A DNA stretch of 64,000 nt, taken from Ferrimonas balearica (GTDB lineage Bacteria > Pseudomonadota > Gammaproteobacteria > Enterobacterales > Shewanellaceae). The position numbers were made by a program, and so were the translations under genes. The notes under the pieces are model-generated. The model worked only from the letters and a program-made list of their open reading frames with translations, did not search any database and was not told where the DNA came from. The stretch lies in contig NZ_JAHVHV010000002.1 of NCBI RefSeq assembly GCF_019802085.1, positions 1 through 64,000 on the forward strand. The letters run 5' to 3'. This document shows positions 18,661-27,973 of this stretch, piece by piece (the first letter of the stretch is position 1; each line of letters opens with the position of its first letter).

Positions 18661-18697
18661 CTGCCACCAAAATTTGCGTCATAGTGGGTGTTATTCC

Positions 18698-18714
18698 ACC
18701 GCCGTGACGGCGGT
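18698..18714. repeat. Perfect 17-bp palindrome in the aroK leader
   Basis: ACCGCCGT-G-ACGGCGGT is a perfect inverted repeat about 38 bp downstream of the predicted -10 element and 35 bp before aroK. It could be an operator or a small leader hairpin. It has no T-run, so it is not a classic terminator. Confidence 0.55.
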
Positions 18715-18749
18715 CGCGTGTCTACAGTATTAACGATTCGACTTTTGAA

Positions 18750-19265
18750 ATGGCTGAAAAAAGAAATATCTTTCTCATAGGTCCCATGGGGGCTGGCAAA
18801 AGCACCATCGGCCGACATCTGGCCCAGATGCTCCACCTGGATTTCTATGATTCCGACCAAGAGATTGAAGCCCGCAGTGGTGCCGACATCTCCTGGGTGT
18901 TCGACGTGGAAGGTGAAGAGGGTTTCCGTGTTCGCGAAGCCCGGGTCATCAACGACCTGACCGAGAAGCAGGGCATCGTGCTGGCCACCGGTGGTGGCTC
19001 CGTTCAGTCAAAAGAGGTTCGTAACCGTTTGTCTGCACGTGGCATCGTGGTCTACCTGGAAACCACCATCGACAAGCAGGTGGCACGAACCCAGCGGGAC
19101 AAGCGTCGTCCGCTGCTGCAGGTGGACGAGCCTCGGGAAGTGCTCGAGCGCCTGGCCGAAGAGCGCAACCCCATGTACGAAGAGGTGGCGGATCTGGTGG
19201 TCCGTACCGATGAGCAGAGCGCCAAAGTGGTGGCCAACCAGATCATCGAGAAGCTCGGCTTCTAA
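18750..19265 (+). CDS. aroK: Shikimate kinase
   Basis: A 171-residue kinase that phosphorylates shikimate at the 3-hydroxyl in aromatic amino acid synthesis. The P-loop is GPMGAGKST at residues 10-18, the shikimate-binding DSD is near residue 34, and the glycine motif ATGGGS near 79. Arginines RRPLL near residue 117 fit the lid region. Length is that of AroK rather than a fused form. The ribosome site is weak. It begins the aroK-aroB-damX-dam group and is separated from aroB by 26 bp. Confidence 0.97.
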   Translation: MAEKRNIFLIGPMGAGKSTIGRHLAQMLHLDFYDSDQEIEARSGADISWVFDVEGEEGFRVREARVINDLTEKQGIVLATGGGSVQSKEVRNRLSARGIVVYLETTIDKQVARTQRDKRRPLLQVDEPREVLERLAEERNPMYEEVADLVVRTDEQSAKVVANQIIEKLGF

Positions 19266-19291
19266 TCTCCCCAATCACAGAAAAGGGCGCC

Positions 19292-20371
19292 ATGGAACGG
19301 ATCCAGGTCGATCTGGGGCAGCGCAGCTACCCCATCATCATCGGAGAGCGGTTGTTGGCGCAGGCCGGGTCCTGGCTCGAGTCCGTGCCGTTCTCCCGTC
19401 TTCTGGTGATCACCAACGACGTGGTGGCGCCCCTCTATCTTGATCAGGCCCTGGCGCTGCTGAACCAGAGCGGGCGACCGGTGGATACCCTGGTGCTGCC
19501 CGATGGCGAGGCCCACAAAACCCTGGAGACCCTGGAGCGGATCTTCGCCCGAGCCCTGGAGTTGGGTCTGGGTCGGGATTGTGCACTGGTGGCGCTGGGG
19601 GGCGGGGTGATCGGCGATATGGTCGGCTTCGCAGCCGCCTGCTATCAGCGCGGCGTGCCCTTTATCCAGATTCCCACCACCTTGCTGGCCCAGGTCGACT
19701 CCTCAGTGGGCGGCAAAACCGCCGTCAACCACCCCCTGGGCAAAAACATGATCGGTGCCTTCCATCAGCCCGCCCTGGTGCTGGCGGACACCACCACCTT
19801 GGGCACCCTGCCCGAGCGGGAGTTCGCTGCCGGCATGGCCGAGGTGATCAAGTACGGCATCATTTGGGACAAGGCGTTTTTCGAGTGGTTGGAAGCTGAG
19901 CAGGGCGCGCTGCGCCAGCGGGATGACGCTGCTTTGAGCTACGCCATCCGTCGCTGCTGCGAGATCAAGGCCGAAGTGGTGGCCGAGGATGAGACCGAGC
20001 AGGGCGTCCGTGCGCTGCTGAACCTGGGGCACACCTTTGGTCACGCCATCGAGGCGGAGATGGGCTATGGCCAGTGGCTGCACGGCGAAGCCGTGGCCGC
20101 CGGTACCATGATGGCCGCTACCCTGGCCCAGCAGCTGGGCTGGCTGAGCGCGGAGCAGGTCAGCCGCATCGAGCGCTTGCTGTTGGCCTTTGATCTGCCC
20201 ATTACGCCCCCACCGTCGATGGACTTCACCCACTTTATCCCCCACATGCGTCGAGACAAGAAGTCCCTGGCGGGCAAGGTGCGGCTGATCCTGCCCACCG
20301 ACATCGGCCGCGCCGAAGTGGTCTCCAACGTCTCCGATGCCCAGCTGCAGCGGCTTATCGACGGCGCATGA
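19292..20371 (+). CDS. aroB: 3-dehydroquinate synthase
   Basis: A 359-residue NAD-dependent cyclase converting DAHP to 3-dehydroquinate. The NAD-binding loop is [13 protein letters not shown] near residue 104. [15 protein letters not shown] is near residue 130. Zinc ligands are in the conserved [11 protein letters not shown] segment and in HGEAVAAG (His near residue 267). AAGGGC precedes the ATG. The last codons overlap damX by 4 bp, so expression is coupled. Confidence 0.97.
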   Translation: MERIQVDLGQRSYPIIIGERLLAQAGSWLESVPFSRLLVITNDVVAPLYLDQALALLNQSGRPVDTLVLPDGEAHKTLETLERIFARALELGLGRDCALVALGGGVIGDMVGFAAACYQRGVPFIQIPTTLLAQVDSSVGGKTAVNHPLGKNMIGAFHQPALVLADTTTLGTLPEREFAAGMAEVIKYGIIWDKAFFEWLEAEQGALRQRDDAALSYAIRRCCEIKAEVVAEDETEQGVRALLNLGHTFGHAIEAEMGYGQWLHGEAVAAGTMMAATLAQQLGWLSAEQVSRIERLLLAFDLPITPPPSMDFTHFIPHMRRDKKSLAGKVRLILPTDIGRAEVVSNVSDAQLQRLIDGA

Positions 20372-21813
20372 CGGTTCCACCGGCTTCCCTGCCCCTGCTG
20401 CCCAGCCAGCGTGCTCTGCTGGAGCGCTTTCGATACCTCACCGAATACGGCGATCACCTGTTGCTGTTGCACGGCATTGATGGGGTTGGAAAAAGCACCC
20501 TTGCTCAGTCACTGCTCACCGACGCCGAGGAGTTCAACCAGGCCTATCTGAGCGTTGAGGCGGGCATGGATCCGGCGCTGGCCCGGGAGCGGCTAGTGCG
20601 CCAGCTGGTGGCCGAGCCGGTGTTCGACAACCAGGACCCCTTGGGTGACAGTCTGGAGCGGCTCCTGCCCCCCAACCACGCCCGATTGATGCTGGTGGTG
20701 GACAACGCCCACCGCCTGGCGGACACCCTGATGGCTGAGTTGATGGCCCTGGTGCTGAGCGACGAGCCTTCGGGCTTGCGGGTTACCCTGGTGCTGGTCT
20801 CCGACGATGCTCTGGTCAGCCGCTTGCAGCAACAACTGCCCGAGCATTATCAGAGTCACCTGCTGCCGGTGGAAGTGCCCCCCCTGTCGGACCGGGAGCG
20901 TCGCAAACTCTATGATCAGCTGGTGGCCCGGTATCAGGGCAAGCTGTTTTTGAATGAGGCCGCCATCGAGCGGCAATTGGCCGAGCAGGACGGCAGTGCG
21001 CGGGCGGTCGTCGCCCTGGCCGAAGCGGCCAAGTCGCGCCCGGTCGCCGGGCAGGGGCTGCGGCGCCCCGTGATCACCGGGGCCATCGCCCTGCTGGCCC
21101 TGATTCTGCTGGCGGTGGGGATCTGGTGGCCGGTGGCCAAGGACCCAGCCAGCGAGACTCAAGCGCCGGTCGAGGTGGTGAACGCTGAAACGGACTTGCC
21201 GGAGGCGTCCGCGCCGGCGGTTGCCGAAGCGGAAGCCAATGCCGATGCGGTGACGGTGGCTGGGTTGGCCAAACCCTGGCCCACCGAGCCTGAGCGGGAT
21301 GAAACCCCGGTGCCCTTTGAGCCGGACTCCCCGGAGCCCACCGAAGCGCCACTGGCCACCACTGAAGTGCCCGAGGGCGAGACGGAAGCGGCGGAAACCC
21401 CAGTGGCCCTGGCGCAGACCTCCGAACCGCTGGAGGAGACGGCGTCAGCCGAGCCGACGCCTGAGCCTGAGCCTGAACCCCAACCTCTGGGTCAGCAGCC
21501 CCTGATGGCCCGCCCGGCTCAAAGCTACGTCCTGCAGCTGGCGGTCTTCTCCTATCCCCAGCTGATCCCGGATTTTTTGGCCAGCCACGGCTTGGCGGAC
21601 CAGGTTCGGGTGTACCGGATCGATCGGGAGCCGATGCCCTGGTTCGTGGTGGTGCAGGGGGGATACCAGAGCAAAGCCGAGGCGCGAGAGGCCCGCGAGG
21701 CGCTGGTTGAGAGTGTCCGGCGCTTGTCCCCCTACGTAAAACCGGTGGCCAAGGTGCAGAGCGAGCTGGCCGCCGAGCTGGAACTGACAGAGATCCTCAG
21801 TCCCCAGGGCTGA
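20368..21813 (+). CDS. damX: DamX-like cell division protein with AAA and SPOR domains
   Basis: A 481-residue membrane protein. Residues 1-225 form an AAA-type ATPase-like domain with Walker [11 protein letters not shown] near 35. A membrane span lies at about 232-252. A long periplasmic linker rich in Pro, Glu, Ala and Thr occupies about 255-385, and a SPOR domain about 390-470. SPOR domains bind denuded glycan at the septum, so DamX joins the divisome. The acidic PE-rich linker (PEPEPEPQP) is low-complexity. It overlaps aroB by 4 bp. The same aroB-damX-dam order occurs in E. coli. Confidence 0.93.
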   Translation: MTVPPASLPLLPSQRALLERFRYLTEYGDHLLLLHGIDGVGKSTLAQSLLTDAEEFNQAYLSVEAGMDPALARERLVRQLVAEPVFDNQDPLGDSLERLLPPNHARLMLVVDNAHRLADTLMAELMALVLSDEPSGLRVTLVLVSDDALVSRLQQQLPEHYQSHLLPVEVPPLSDRERRKLYDQLVARYQGKLFLNEAAIERQLAEQDGSARAVVALAEAAKSRPVAGQGLRRPVITGAIALLALILLAVGIWWPVAKDPASETQAPVEVVNAETDLPEASAPAVAEAEANADAVTVAGLAKPWPTEPERDETPVPFEPDSPEPTEAPLATTEVPEGETEAAETPVALAQTSEPLEETASAEPTPEPEPEPQPLGQQPLMARPAQSYVLQLAVFSYPQLIPDFLASHGLADQVRVYRIDREPMPWFVVVQGGYQSKAEAREAREALVESVRRLSPYVKPVAKVQSELAAELELTEILSPQG

Positions 21814-21843
21814 GGCACAACTATTCAATACAATGGTCGGCAG

Positions 21844-22659
21844 ATGACGAAATCGAGAGCCTTTCTCAAGTGGGCGGGTGGCAAGTTCAAGCTGGTGGAT
21901 GAGATCGCCGCCCGGCTGCCCCAGGCCGAGCGCCTGGTGGAGCCCTTTGTCGGCGCAGGCTCGGTGTTTTTGAACACCGACTACCCCAGTTACCTGCTCA
22001 GCGACATCAACCCCGACCTGATTGGGCTGTACGAGACCCTCAAGCAGACCCCGGAGCGTTACCTGGCCGAGTCGAACAAACTCTTTATCGACAGCAACAA
22101 CCGCAAAGAGGCCTATTACGGTCTGCGGGCCGAGTTCAACCAGTGCCACGACCGTTTCGACCGGGCGGTGCTCTTTCTCTACCTGAACCGCTACGGCTAC
22201 AACGGCCTGTGCCGCTACAACAAGTCCGGCGGTTTCAACGTGCCTTTTGGTTCCTACAAACGGCCCTACTTCCCCGAAAAGGAGCTGCGTTTTTTTGCCG
22301 AGAAAGCGCAGAAGGCCACCTTCCTGTGCGAAGGCTATGCCCAGACCTTTGCCCGCACCCAGCCTGGCGACGTGGTGTATTGCGATCCACCCTACCTGCC
22401 GCTGTCCACCACCTCCAACTTCACCACTTACGCCAGCGGCGGCTTCAGTCTGGACGACCAGGCGATGTTGGCGACCCACGCTGAGAAGACCGTTCGGGAC
22501 AAGCGTCTGGCGGTGCTGATCAGCAATCACGACACCCCCCTGGCGCGCAAGCTCTACGACAAGGCGGCCCTGGACACCATTCAGGTGGCGCGTTCCATCA
22601 GCCAAAACGGCCGTGGGCGGAAAAAGGTGGATGAGCTGATGGCGTTATACCGAGCCTGA
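21844..22659 (+). CDS. dam: DNA adenine methylase (GATC)
   Basis: A 271-residue N6-adenine methyltransferase acting on GATC sites, used for mismatch repair strand choice and replication control. Motif I FLKWAGGKFKLVDEI starts at residue 6, the catalytic DPPY is in YCDPPYLPL near residue 180, and the target-recognition region lies between. Length is close to E. coli Dam (278). It follows damX by 30 bp. Its last 15 bases overlap the end of a small convergent gene. Confidence 0.97.
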   Translation: MTKSRAFLKWAGGKFKLVDEIAARLPQAERLVEPFVGAGSVFLNTDYPSYLLSDINPDLIGLYETLKQTPERYLAESNKLFIDSNNRKEAYYGLRAEFNQCHDRFDRAVLFLYLNRYGYNGLCRYNKSGGFNVPFGSYKRPYFPEKELRFFAEKAQKATFLCEGYAQTFARTQPGDVVYCDPPYLPLSTTSNFTTYASGGFSLDDQAMLATHAEKTVRDKRLAVLISNHDTPLARKLYDKAALDTIQVARSISQNGRGRKKVDELMALYRA

Positions 22660-22824
22660 GAGCACCAGATTGACCACCGCCACCAGGCCGAGGACAAACA
22701 GGATCACGGCCATTAAGCCGGTGAGGATGTAGGGGAGCGGGGACGCGGAGGCAAAATCCCGTTGACGGTTGCGTTCGCTTTGCACGCCAAACAGGGCGGC
22801 GAGGACGCTAAGCAGGACTCGCAC
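22645..22824 (-). CDS. DUF2970 small membrane protein, GTG start
   Basis: A 59-residue protein: FFGVQSE-type N-terminus (here LAALFGVQSERNRQRDF) then one membrane span at about residues 31-55. This is the DUF2970 pattern, a family of unknown function. The start is a GTG that shares its first base with the stop of the upstream gene (TAGTG), so translation is probably coupled. The 3' end overlaps dam by 15 bp. I derived it by translating the reverse strand directly; no ATG is available in frame until residue 39. Confidence 0.82.
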   Translation of the reverse strand: MRVLLSVLAALFGVQSERNRQRDFASASPLPYILTGLMAVILFVLGLVAVVNLVLSGSV

Positions 22825-23087
22825 TACTTGCCTGGACGATTGGGCATGGGCTCATGCCGCTCTTTGTGGCCGTACAGCAGCTCGAGGAGATCGACGAAGT
22901 GGAATTGGCTGGAGCCGCTTTTGCCCACCAACCAGTTGCGCCAGTTCAGGGCGGTGGCGGTGCTGCACTGCGCGGTGAGCGCGCGGTCATGGCACTGGAG
23001 GTGGTGGACGGTGACGCCAGAGGCCAGCAGGAAACCCGCCGTTCCCAGCACCAGTAGCCACCGCTTTGACCCGTTCTTGATAGCCAT
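22824..23087 (-). CDS. Small hypothetical protein with one N-terminal hydrophobic segment
   Basis: An 87-residue protein I do not recognise. A basic start (MAIKNGSKRW) is followed by a hydrophobic stretch at about residues 10-25, which could be a signal anchor or signal peptide. The rest has two cysteines (LQCHDRALTAQC) and a basic, His-rich tail. I chose the ATG with GGAGG six bases upstream over a longer in-frame start. It is first in a two-gene unit with the DUF2970 gene. Possibly an inner-membrane or periplasmic protein; function unknown. Confidence 0.65.
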   Translation of the reverse strand: MAIKNGSKRWLLVLGTAGFLLASGVTVHHLQCHDRALTAQCSTATALNWRNWLVGKSGSSQFHFVDLLELLYGHKERHEPMPNRPGK

Positions 23088-23115
23088 ACCCGCCTCCTGC
23101 AAGCGCAACGAGACG

Positions 23116-23125
23116 AGTATAGCAA
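23116..23125 (-). promoter_or_regulatory. Predicted extended -10 promoter for the two small genes
   Basis: On the reverse strand TTGCTATACT carries an extended -10 (TG-n-TATACT) about 30 bp before the 87-residue gene. The -35 region is not recognisable. Confidence 0.45.
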
Positions 23126-23135
23126 GTTGACTAAT

Positions 23136-23161
23136 CCTTGACCATCGCAGGATGGCCAAGG
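23136..23161. terminator. Hairpin after the porin gene
   Basis: Arms CCTTGACCAT and ATGGCCAAGG pair over ten positions (one G-T) around a six-base loop. It lies 11 bp past the porin stop, but has no clear T-run on that strand. It may end porin transcription only weakly. Confidence 0.4.
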
Positions 23162-23172
23162 TTTAGGCGCAC

Positions 23173-23832
23173 TTAGAGGTCGAACTCGTAAGCCCAGCTG
23201 ACCATGACGATGGGATCGTCGTCGTCCAGGTCAGTGTCACTGACCATAAAGGTAAAGTCACCGATGTCGGTGGCCTTGGAGACGTACGCGTTGTAGTTCA
23301 CGTAGTCTTCGTCACTGATGTCAAAGCTGTAGTTACCGACTGCAAAGCCAATGCCGATGGTTTCGGTGAGCTCGAAATCAAAGGTAGCCTCGACGTAGAA
23401 AGCGTCTTCATAGTACTTCTCAGAGGCGCTTTCGTTGGTTGCGTACGCAACGTTGACGCCGAACCAGTTCCAGCCGACCCCGGCATAAACTTCACCGAAG
23501 TCTAGGTCATCACCGTTGGGGTAGGCGTAGTAGACGTAACCCACGTCCCAGAAGAAATCTCCCACGTCACCGGCGAAACCGCCGTACAGATCCAGCTCGT
23601 AAGTGGCGTCATCACCGAAGTCGATGTTGGAGACCCAAGTGCCGGCATAGAAGCCGATGTCAGTACCGACATCGATGCCGCCCGAGATGGCGGGCTTGCC
23701 GTCGGTTTGAGAAATACCGCGCCAGAGGTAGTCACTTCCTGCGCCAATGTTAGCCGACCATTCTGCGGCAGACACAACCGAGCTGCTGGCCATCAGGGCG
23801 ACAGCCAAAGAAGACAGTGCAAATTTTTTCAT
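23173..23832 (-). CDS. TorF-family putative outer-membrane porin
   Basis: A 219-residue protein with a cleavable signal (MKKFALSSLAVALMASS, cut near VSA-A at 22) and a mature part of alternating aromatic and Asp/Gly strands. SDYLWRGISQTDGKPAISGG is the typical opening of the TorF/Gcw_chp family (TIGR02001). It is rich in Asp and Tyr and ends YEFDL instead of a terminal aromatic. It is probably a small beta-barrel; the substrate is unknown. The start is the second of two adjacent ATGs, with AGGGA at better spacing. Relatives are common in Shewanella and other Alteromonadales. It sits between dam and rpe, unlike in E. coli. Confidence 0.85.
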   Translation of the reverse strand: MKKFALSSLAVALMASSSVVSAAEWSANIGAGSDYLWRGISQTDGKPAISGGIDVGTDIGFYAGTWVSNIDFGDDATYELDLYGGFAGDVGDFFWDVGYVYYAYPNGDDLDFGEVYAGVGWNWFGVNVAYATNESASEKYYEDAFYVEATFDFELTETIGIGFAVGNYSFDISDEDYVNYNAYVSKATDIGDFTFMVSDTDLDDDDPIVMVSWAYEFDL

Positions 23833-23838
23833 CATCCA

Positions 23839-23930
23839 TTCCCTAATCCATGGGCAACGCCCAATGTGACAAAAACAAAGCGGAATGGACCTGGGGGGAA
23901 TTCCTAACCTATGGGCAAAGCCATTGTGAT
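23839..23930. repeat. Duplicated hairpin element in the porin leader
   Basis: Two imperfect direct copies lie at 23839-23870 and 23901-23930, 62 bp apart. Read on the reverse strand both have (G/A)TCACA-TGG, a TTGCCCAT half and TTAGG. The copy nearest the gene contains TGGGC-GTT-GCCCA, a perfect 5-bp hairpin; the far copy keeps ATGGC-TTT-GCCCAT. The near copy ends in the porin ribosome-binding site, so the elements are in the untranslated leader or promoter. Confidence 0.6.
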
Positions 23931-23952
23931 GCAAGGAGAAATTAAATTGGCC

Positions 23953-23981
23953 TTGGGGCTGGCCCGGTGAAACGCTAAAAT
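23953..23981 (+). promoter_or_regulatory. Predicted rpe promoter
   Basis: TTGGGG, 17 bp and TAAAAT lie 37 bp before rpe. A small hairpin GGGCAA-AAA-TTGCCC at 23985-23999 follows, in the start of the likely leader. Confidence 0.5.
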
Positions 23982-24017
23982 GGCGGGCAAAAATTGCCCC
24001 CCATAAGAGATCCGGCC

Positions 24018-24689
24018 ATGAAAGAGTTCCTGATTGCCCCCTCCATTCTCTCCGCTGACTTCGCCCGACTGGGGGAAGAGGTGGCCAATGTGCTCGACGC
24101 CGGCGCCGACGTGGTGCACTTCGATGTGATGGACAACCACTACGTGCCCAACCTGACCATCGGCCCCATGGTGTGCCAGGCTCTGCGCAACTACGGCATC
24201 GAGGCCCCCATCGACGTGCACCTGATGGTCAAGCCGGTGGACCGCATCATTCCCGATTTTGCCAAGGCCGGGGCGTCCATCATCACCTTCCATCCCGAGG
24301 CTTCTGAGCACGTGGATCGCAGCTTGCAGCTGATCAAGGACCAGGGCTGCCAGGCCGGCCTGGTGTTCAACCCGGCGACCCCGCTGCACTACCTGGATCA
24401 CGTGATGGATAAGCTGGACGTGATCCTGCTGATGTCGGTCAACCCCGGCTTCGGCGGCCAGTCCTTTATTCCCGGCACCCTGGACAAGATCCGCCAGGTG
24501 CGGGAGCGCATCGACGCCAGTGGCCGGGAGATCCGACTGCAGATCGACGGCGGCGTCAAAGCGGACAACATCGCCGAGATCGCGGCGGCCGGCGCCGACA
24601 TGTTCGTGGCCGGCTCCGCCATTTTCGGCAAGGCGGACTACAGGGCGGAGATCGACCGCATGCGCCAGCAACTGGCCAGCGTCCGCTGA
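24018..24689 (+). CDS. rpe: Ribulose-phosphate 3-epimerase
   Basis: A 223-residue TIM-barrel epimerase that interconverts ribulose 5-phosphate and xylulose 5-phosphate in the pentose phosphate pathway. Recognisable motifs are [14 protein letters not shown] at the start, [12 protein letters not shown] near 35 and HLMVKPVD near 70 (metal and active-site residues). [10 protein letters not shown] near 145 and the phosphate loop DGGVKADN near 180 follow. I chose the ATG giving [11 protein letters not shown]; an upstream in-frame start adds residues that relatives lack. It overlaps gph by one base (TGATG). Confidence 0.97.
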   Translation: MKEFLIAPSILSADFARLGEEVANVLDAGADVVHFDVMDNHYVPNLTIGPMVCQALRNYGIEAPIDVHLMVKPVDRIIPDFAKAGASIITFHPEASEHVDRSLQLIKDQGCQAGLVFNPATPLHYLDHVMDKLDVILLMSVNPGFGGQSFIPGTLDKIRQVRERIDASGREIRLQIDGGVKADNIAEIAAAGADMFVAGSAIFGKADYRAEIDRMRQQLASVR

Positions 24690-25393
24690 TGGCGGGTTTT
24701 ACCGGCATCCGGGCCATCGCCTTTGATCTCGATGGCACCCTGATCGACAGCGTACCGGCCCTCGCCCAGGCCGCGTCAGCGGCGCTGGTGGACCTGGGGC
24801 GACCGGCCTGTGACGTGCACGCGGCCCGCGGCTGGATCGGCAACGGTGTCGAGATGTTGATGCGTCGGGCCCTGAGCGCTAATGTGGTGCCGGATCCGAC
24901 GCTGTCGCCGGAACTGCTGGAGCGGGCTTTGGACCGATTCCACCATCACTACGACGCGCACCTGGACCAGGGCAGCCCCCTCTACCCCGGCGTGGCCAAC
25001 ACGTTGGCGATCCTGCGTCAGCGCGGATACCGATTGGCGCTGGTCACCAACAAGCCGGCCCGCTATCTGCCTGAGCTGATGGCCACCTGTGGCTTGGCTC
25101 AGCATTTTGAGCTGATGCTCGGCGGCGACTCCCTGGCCGAGCGCAAACCCCATCCGCTGCCGCTGCATACGGTGCTGAACAAGTTTGACCTGCAGCCGGA
25201 GCAGATGGTGATGGTGGGAGACTCGCGCAATGACATCGACGCGGCCCGGGCGGCCGGCTGCGGCTGCGTCGGCCTCAGCTACGGCTACAACTACGGCCAG
25301 CCCATCGCCGAGTTGGGCCCAGACCACACCCTGGATCAATTTGAACACCTGCTGGCGCTGCTGCCAGCCCGAGAAGAGACCGTAACCCTATGA
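24689..25393 (+). CDS. gph: Phosphoglycolate phosphatase
   Basis: A 234-residue HAD-superfamily phosphatase. Motif I is [10 protein letters not shown] (nucleophile Asp near residue 12). Motif II Thr is in LALVTNKP, and motif III/IV is in [11 protein letters not shown] followed by [17 protein letters not shown]. It removes 2-phosphoglycolate arising from DNA repair of oxidative breaks. It is placed between rpe and trpS exactly as in E. coli and overlaps both neighbours by 1-4 bases. Confidence 0.95.
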   Translation: MAGFTGIRAIAFDLDGTLIDSVPALAQAASAALVDLGRPACDVHAARGWIGNGVEMLMRRALSANVVPDPTLSPELLERALDRFHHHYDAHLDQGSPLYPGVANTLAILRQRGYRLALVTNKPARYLPELMATCGLAQHFELMLGGDSLAERKPHPLPLHTVLNKFDLQPEQMVMVGDSRNDIDAARAAGCGCVGLSYGYNYGQPIAELGPDHTLDQFEHLLALLPAREETVTL

Positions 25394-26397
25394 CCAAACC
25401 CGTTGTATTGAGTGGCGCACAGCCCTCCGGTGGCCTGACCCTTGGCAACTACATGGGCGCTCTGCGTCAGTGGGTTAAGTTGCAGGAAACCCACGATGCC
25501 CTGTACTGCATCGTCGATCTGCACGCCATTACTGTCCGCCAGGACCCGGAAAAACTGCGCAACGCCTGCCTGGACACCCTGGCCCTCTACCTGGCCTGTG
25601 GCGTGGATCCGAAGAAAAGCACGGTGTTCGTGCAGTCCCACGTGCAGGAGCACACCCAACTGGGCTGGATCCTCAACTGCTACACCCAGATGGGTGAGCT
25701 CAACCGGATGACCCAGTTCAAGGACAAGTCCGCCCGCCACGCCAGCAACATCAACGCCGGTCTGTTCAGCTACCCGGTGCTGATGGCCGCGGACATCCTG
25801 CTCTACCAGGCCAACGAGGTGCCGGTGGGCAACGATCAGAAACAGCATCTGGAGCTGTCCCGCGACATCGCCACCCGGTTCAACAACCTCTACGGCGAGG
25901 TCTTTACTGTGCCGGAGCCCCACATCCCTGAGGCCGGCGCCCGGGTGATGAGCCTGCAGGACCCGGGCAAGAAGATGTCCAAGTCCGACGACAACGCCAA
26001 CAACCGGGTGGGGCTGCTGGAAGATCCCAAGGCGATCACCAAGAAGTTCAAGAAGGCGGTGACTGACTCCGACGAGCCGCCGGTGGTGCGCTTTGACCTC
26101 GACAACAAGGCCGGCGTCTCCAACCTGATGAGCATCTACTCCGCCACCTCCGGCAAGAGCTTTGCCGAGATTGAAGCGGAGTTCGAGGGCAAGATGTACG
26201 GCCACCTCAAGGTGGCGACCGCCGAGTCCGTGGTGGCCCTACTGGAGCCGATGCAGAAGCGCTTCGCCGAGATCCGCGCCGATCAGGCCTACCTTGACGA
26301 GGTGATGAAGGCCGGTGCCGAAGGCGCCCGCGAGCGGGCGGCCGTGACTCTGGCCAAGGTCTACGACGCCGTCGGCCTGCCGCCGATGCCGCGCTGA
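25390..26397 (+). CDS. trpS: Tryptophan-tRNA ligase
   Basis: A 335-residue class I aminoacyl-tRNA synthetase charging tRNA-Trp. The HIGH-type motif is in [18 protein letters not shown] (about residues 9-26). The KMSKS motif is present as [10 protein letters not shown] near 196, and [12 protein letters not shown] is near 127. Length equals the E. coli enzyme. It is the last gene of rpe-gph-trpS, overlapping gph by ATGA, and is followed 11 bp later by a terminator. Confidence 0.98.
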   Translation: MTKPVVLSGAQPSGGLTLGNYMGALRQWVKLQETHDALYCIVDLHAITVRQDPEKLRNACLDTLALYLACGVDPKKSTVFVQSHVQEHTQLGWILNCYTQMGELNRMTQFKDKSARHASNINAGLFSYPVLMAADILLYQANEVPVGNDQKQHLELSRDIATRFNNLYGEVFTVPEPHIPEAGARVMSLQDPGKKMSKSDDNANNRVGLLEDPKAITKKFKKAVTDSDEPPVVRFDLDNKAGVSNLMSIYSATSGKSFAEIEAEFEGKMYGHLKVATAESVVALLEPMQKRFAEIRADQAYLDEVMKAGAEGARERAAVTLAKVYDAVGLPPMPR

Positions 26398-26408
26398 CCG
26401 TCAAAGCG

Positions 26409-26439
26409 AAAAAAGCCGACCATCAGGTCGGCTTTTTTT
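26409..26439. terminator. Bidirectional terminator between trpS and dolP
   Basis: Stem GCCGACC/GGTCGGC with loop ATCA is flanked by A6 and T7, so it can serve both trpS and the convergent dolP, whose stop is 13 bp away. Confidence 0.92.
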
Positions 26440-26451
26440 GTAGCGGGAAAC

Positions 26452-27036
26452 TCAGAGGTACTCGAACACCTTGACCACCTTGCGGACCCCCGAGGTGGTG
26501 CGGGCCACTTCCACCGCCAGATCCGCCTCCTGGTTGTCTACCAGGCCCAGCAGGAACACCTCGCCGTTCTCGGTGACCACCTTGATCCGCAGGGCGTCCA
26601 GTTCGTTGTCGCCGAACATGCGGGACTTCACCTTGGTGGTGGTCCAGGTGTCGTTGCTGCGGGTGGAGAAGCCTACCGGGTTGCCGATCCTGAGCTGATC
26701 GTGCACCTGGGTGACCTCGGGGTGATTGCGGGCGATCTGCGCCGCGCGCTCTTTGAGCATCTGGTTGGGCACCTGGCCCACCAGCAGCACCCGGCGGTTC
26801 ATGCTGATCACCCGGATCCGCGACTCGTTCTTCAGCCCCTCGTTTTCGTTGAGGGCGTCGGTGATGGCGACATCCAGGCCGTGGTCGTCGATCTGGGTTT
26901 CGAAGGAGCGTCGGTCGTTGACCATCACCGCGCCGCCCACCGCGCCGGCCATGATCACCCCGGCACAGCCGGAGAGCAGGCTGGTCATCAACAGCAGCAG
27001 GGCGGCCTTAGCGCCTAGGGAGAGGGAGTGGGGCAT
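26452..27036 (-). CDS. dolP: DolP-like lipoprotein with two BON domains
   Basis: A 194-residue outer-membrane lipoprotein. The signal ends in lipobox LLSGC near residue 24. Two BON domains follow at about 50-115 and 125-190, the pattern of DolP (YraP). E. coli DolP binds anionic phospholipid at division sites and supports BAM function and envelope integrity. I chose the ATG with AGGAGG upstream (MPHSLSLG); a longer in-frame start runs back into diaA. It is last in lpoA-yraN-diaA-dolP, 1 bp after diaA. Confidence 0.92.
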   Translation of the reverse strand: MPHSLSLGAKAALLLLMTSLLSGCAGVIMAGAVGGAVMVNDRRSFETQIDDHGLDVAITDALNENEGLKNESRIRVISMNRRVLLVGQVPNQMLKERAAQIARNHPEVTQVHDQLRIGNPVGFSTRSNDTWTTTKVKSRMFGDNELDALRIKVVTENGEVFLLGLVDNQEADLAVEVARTTSGVRKVVKVFEYL

Positions 27037-27037
27037 C

Positions 27038-27637
<600 letters not shown>

Positions 27638-27640
27638 CTA

Positions 27641-27973
27641 TTAAAATGCGTTTTTTATCCAGTTGATGTCGTTGCCATCGAGGGCCAGCACATCGAAGCG
27701 GCAAGGGCGCTGACTCCATCCCTGTTGCTGCAGATAGCCCTCGGCGGTCAGGCGCAATTTGCGCTGTTTTTCTGCGGTGACGGCCCCTAGGGCGCCCCCA
27801 AAGCCGCTGGAGCGGCGAAACTTCACTTCCACGAACACCACTACCGGGTGATCCAGCATCACCAGATCCAGCTCACCAAAGCGACCATGAACGTTCTGAG
27901 CCAGGGCCTTGAGGCCCTGGGACTCCAGGTAGCGCTGGGCGCGCTGCTCGGCGAGTTGCCCGTCTCGGCGCAT
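27641..27973 (-). CDS. yraN: UPF0102 endonuclease-like protein YraN
   Basis: A 110-residue protein of the UPF0102 family with a restriction endonuclease-like fold. GELDLVM and VFVEVKFRR supply the Asp and Glu-x-Lys residues expected of that active site (about residues 33-57). No function is firmly established. It overlaps the lpoA stop by one base (TGATG) and precedes diaA by 15 bp, as in E. coli. Confidence 0.93.
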   Translation of the reverse strand: MRRDGQLAEQRAQRYLESQGLKALAQNVHGRFGELDLVMLDHPVVVFVEVKFRRSSGFGGALGAVTAEKQRKLRLTAEGYLQQQGWSQRPCRFDVLALDGNDINWIKNAF

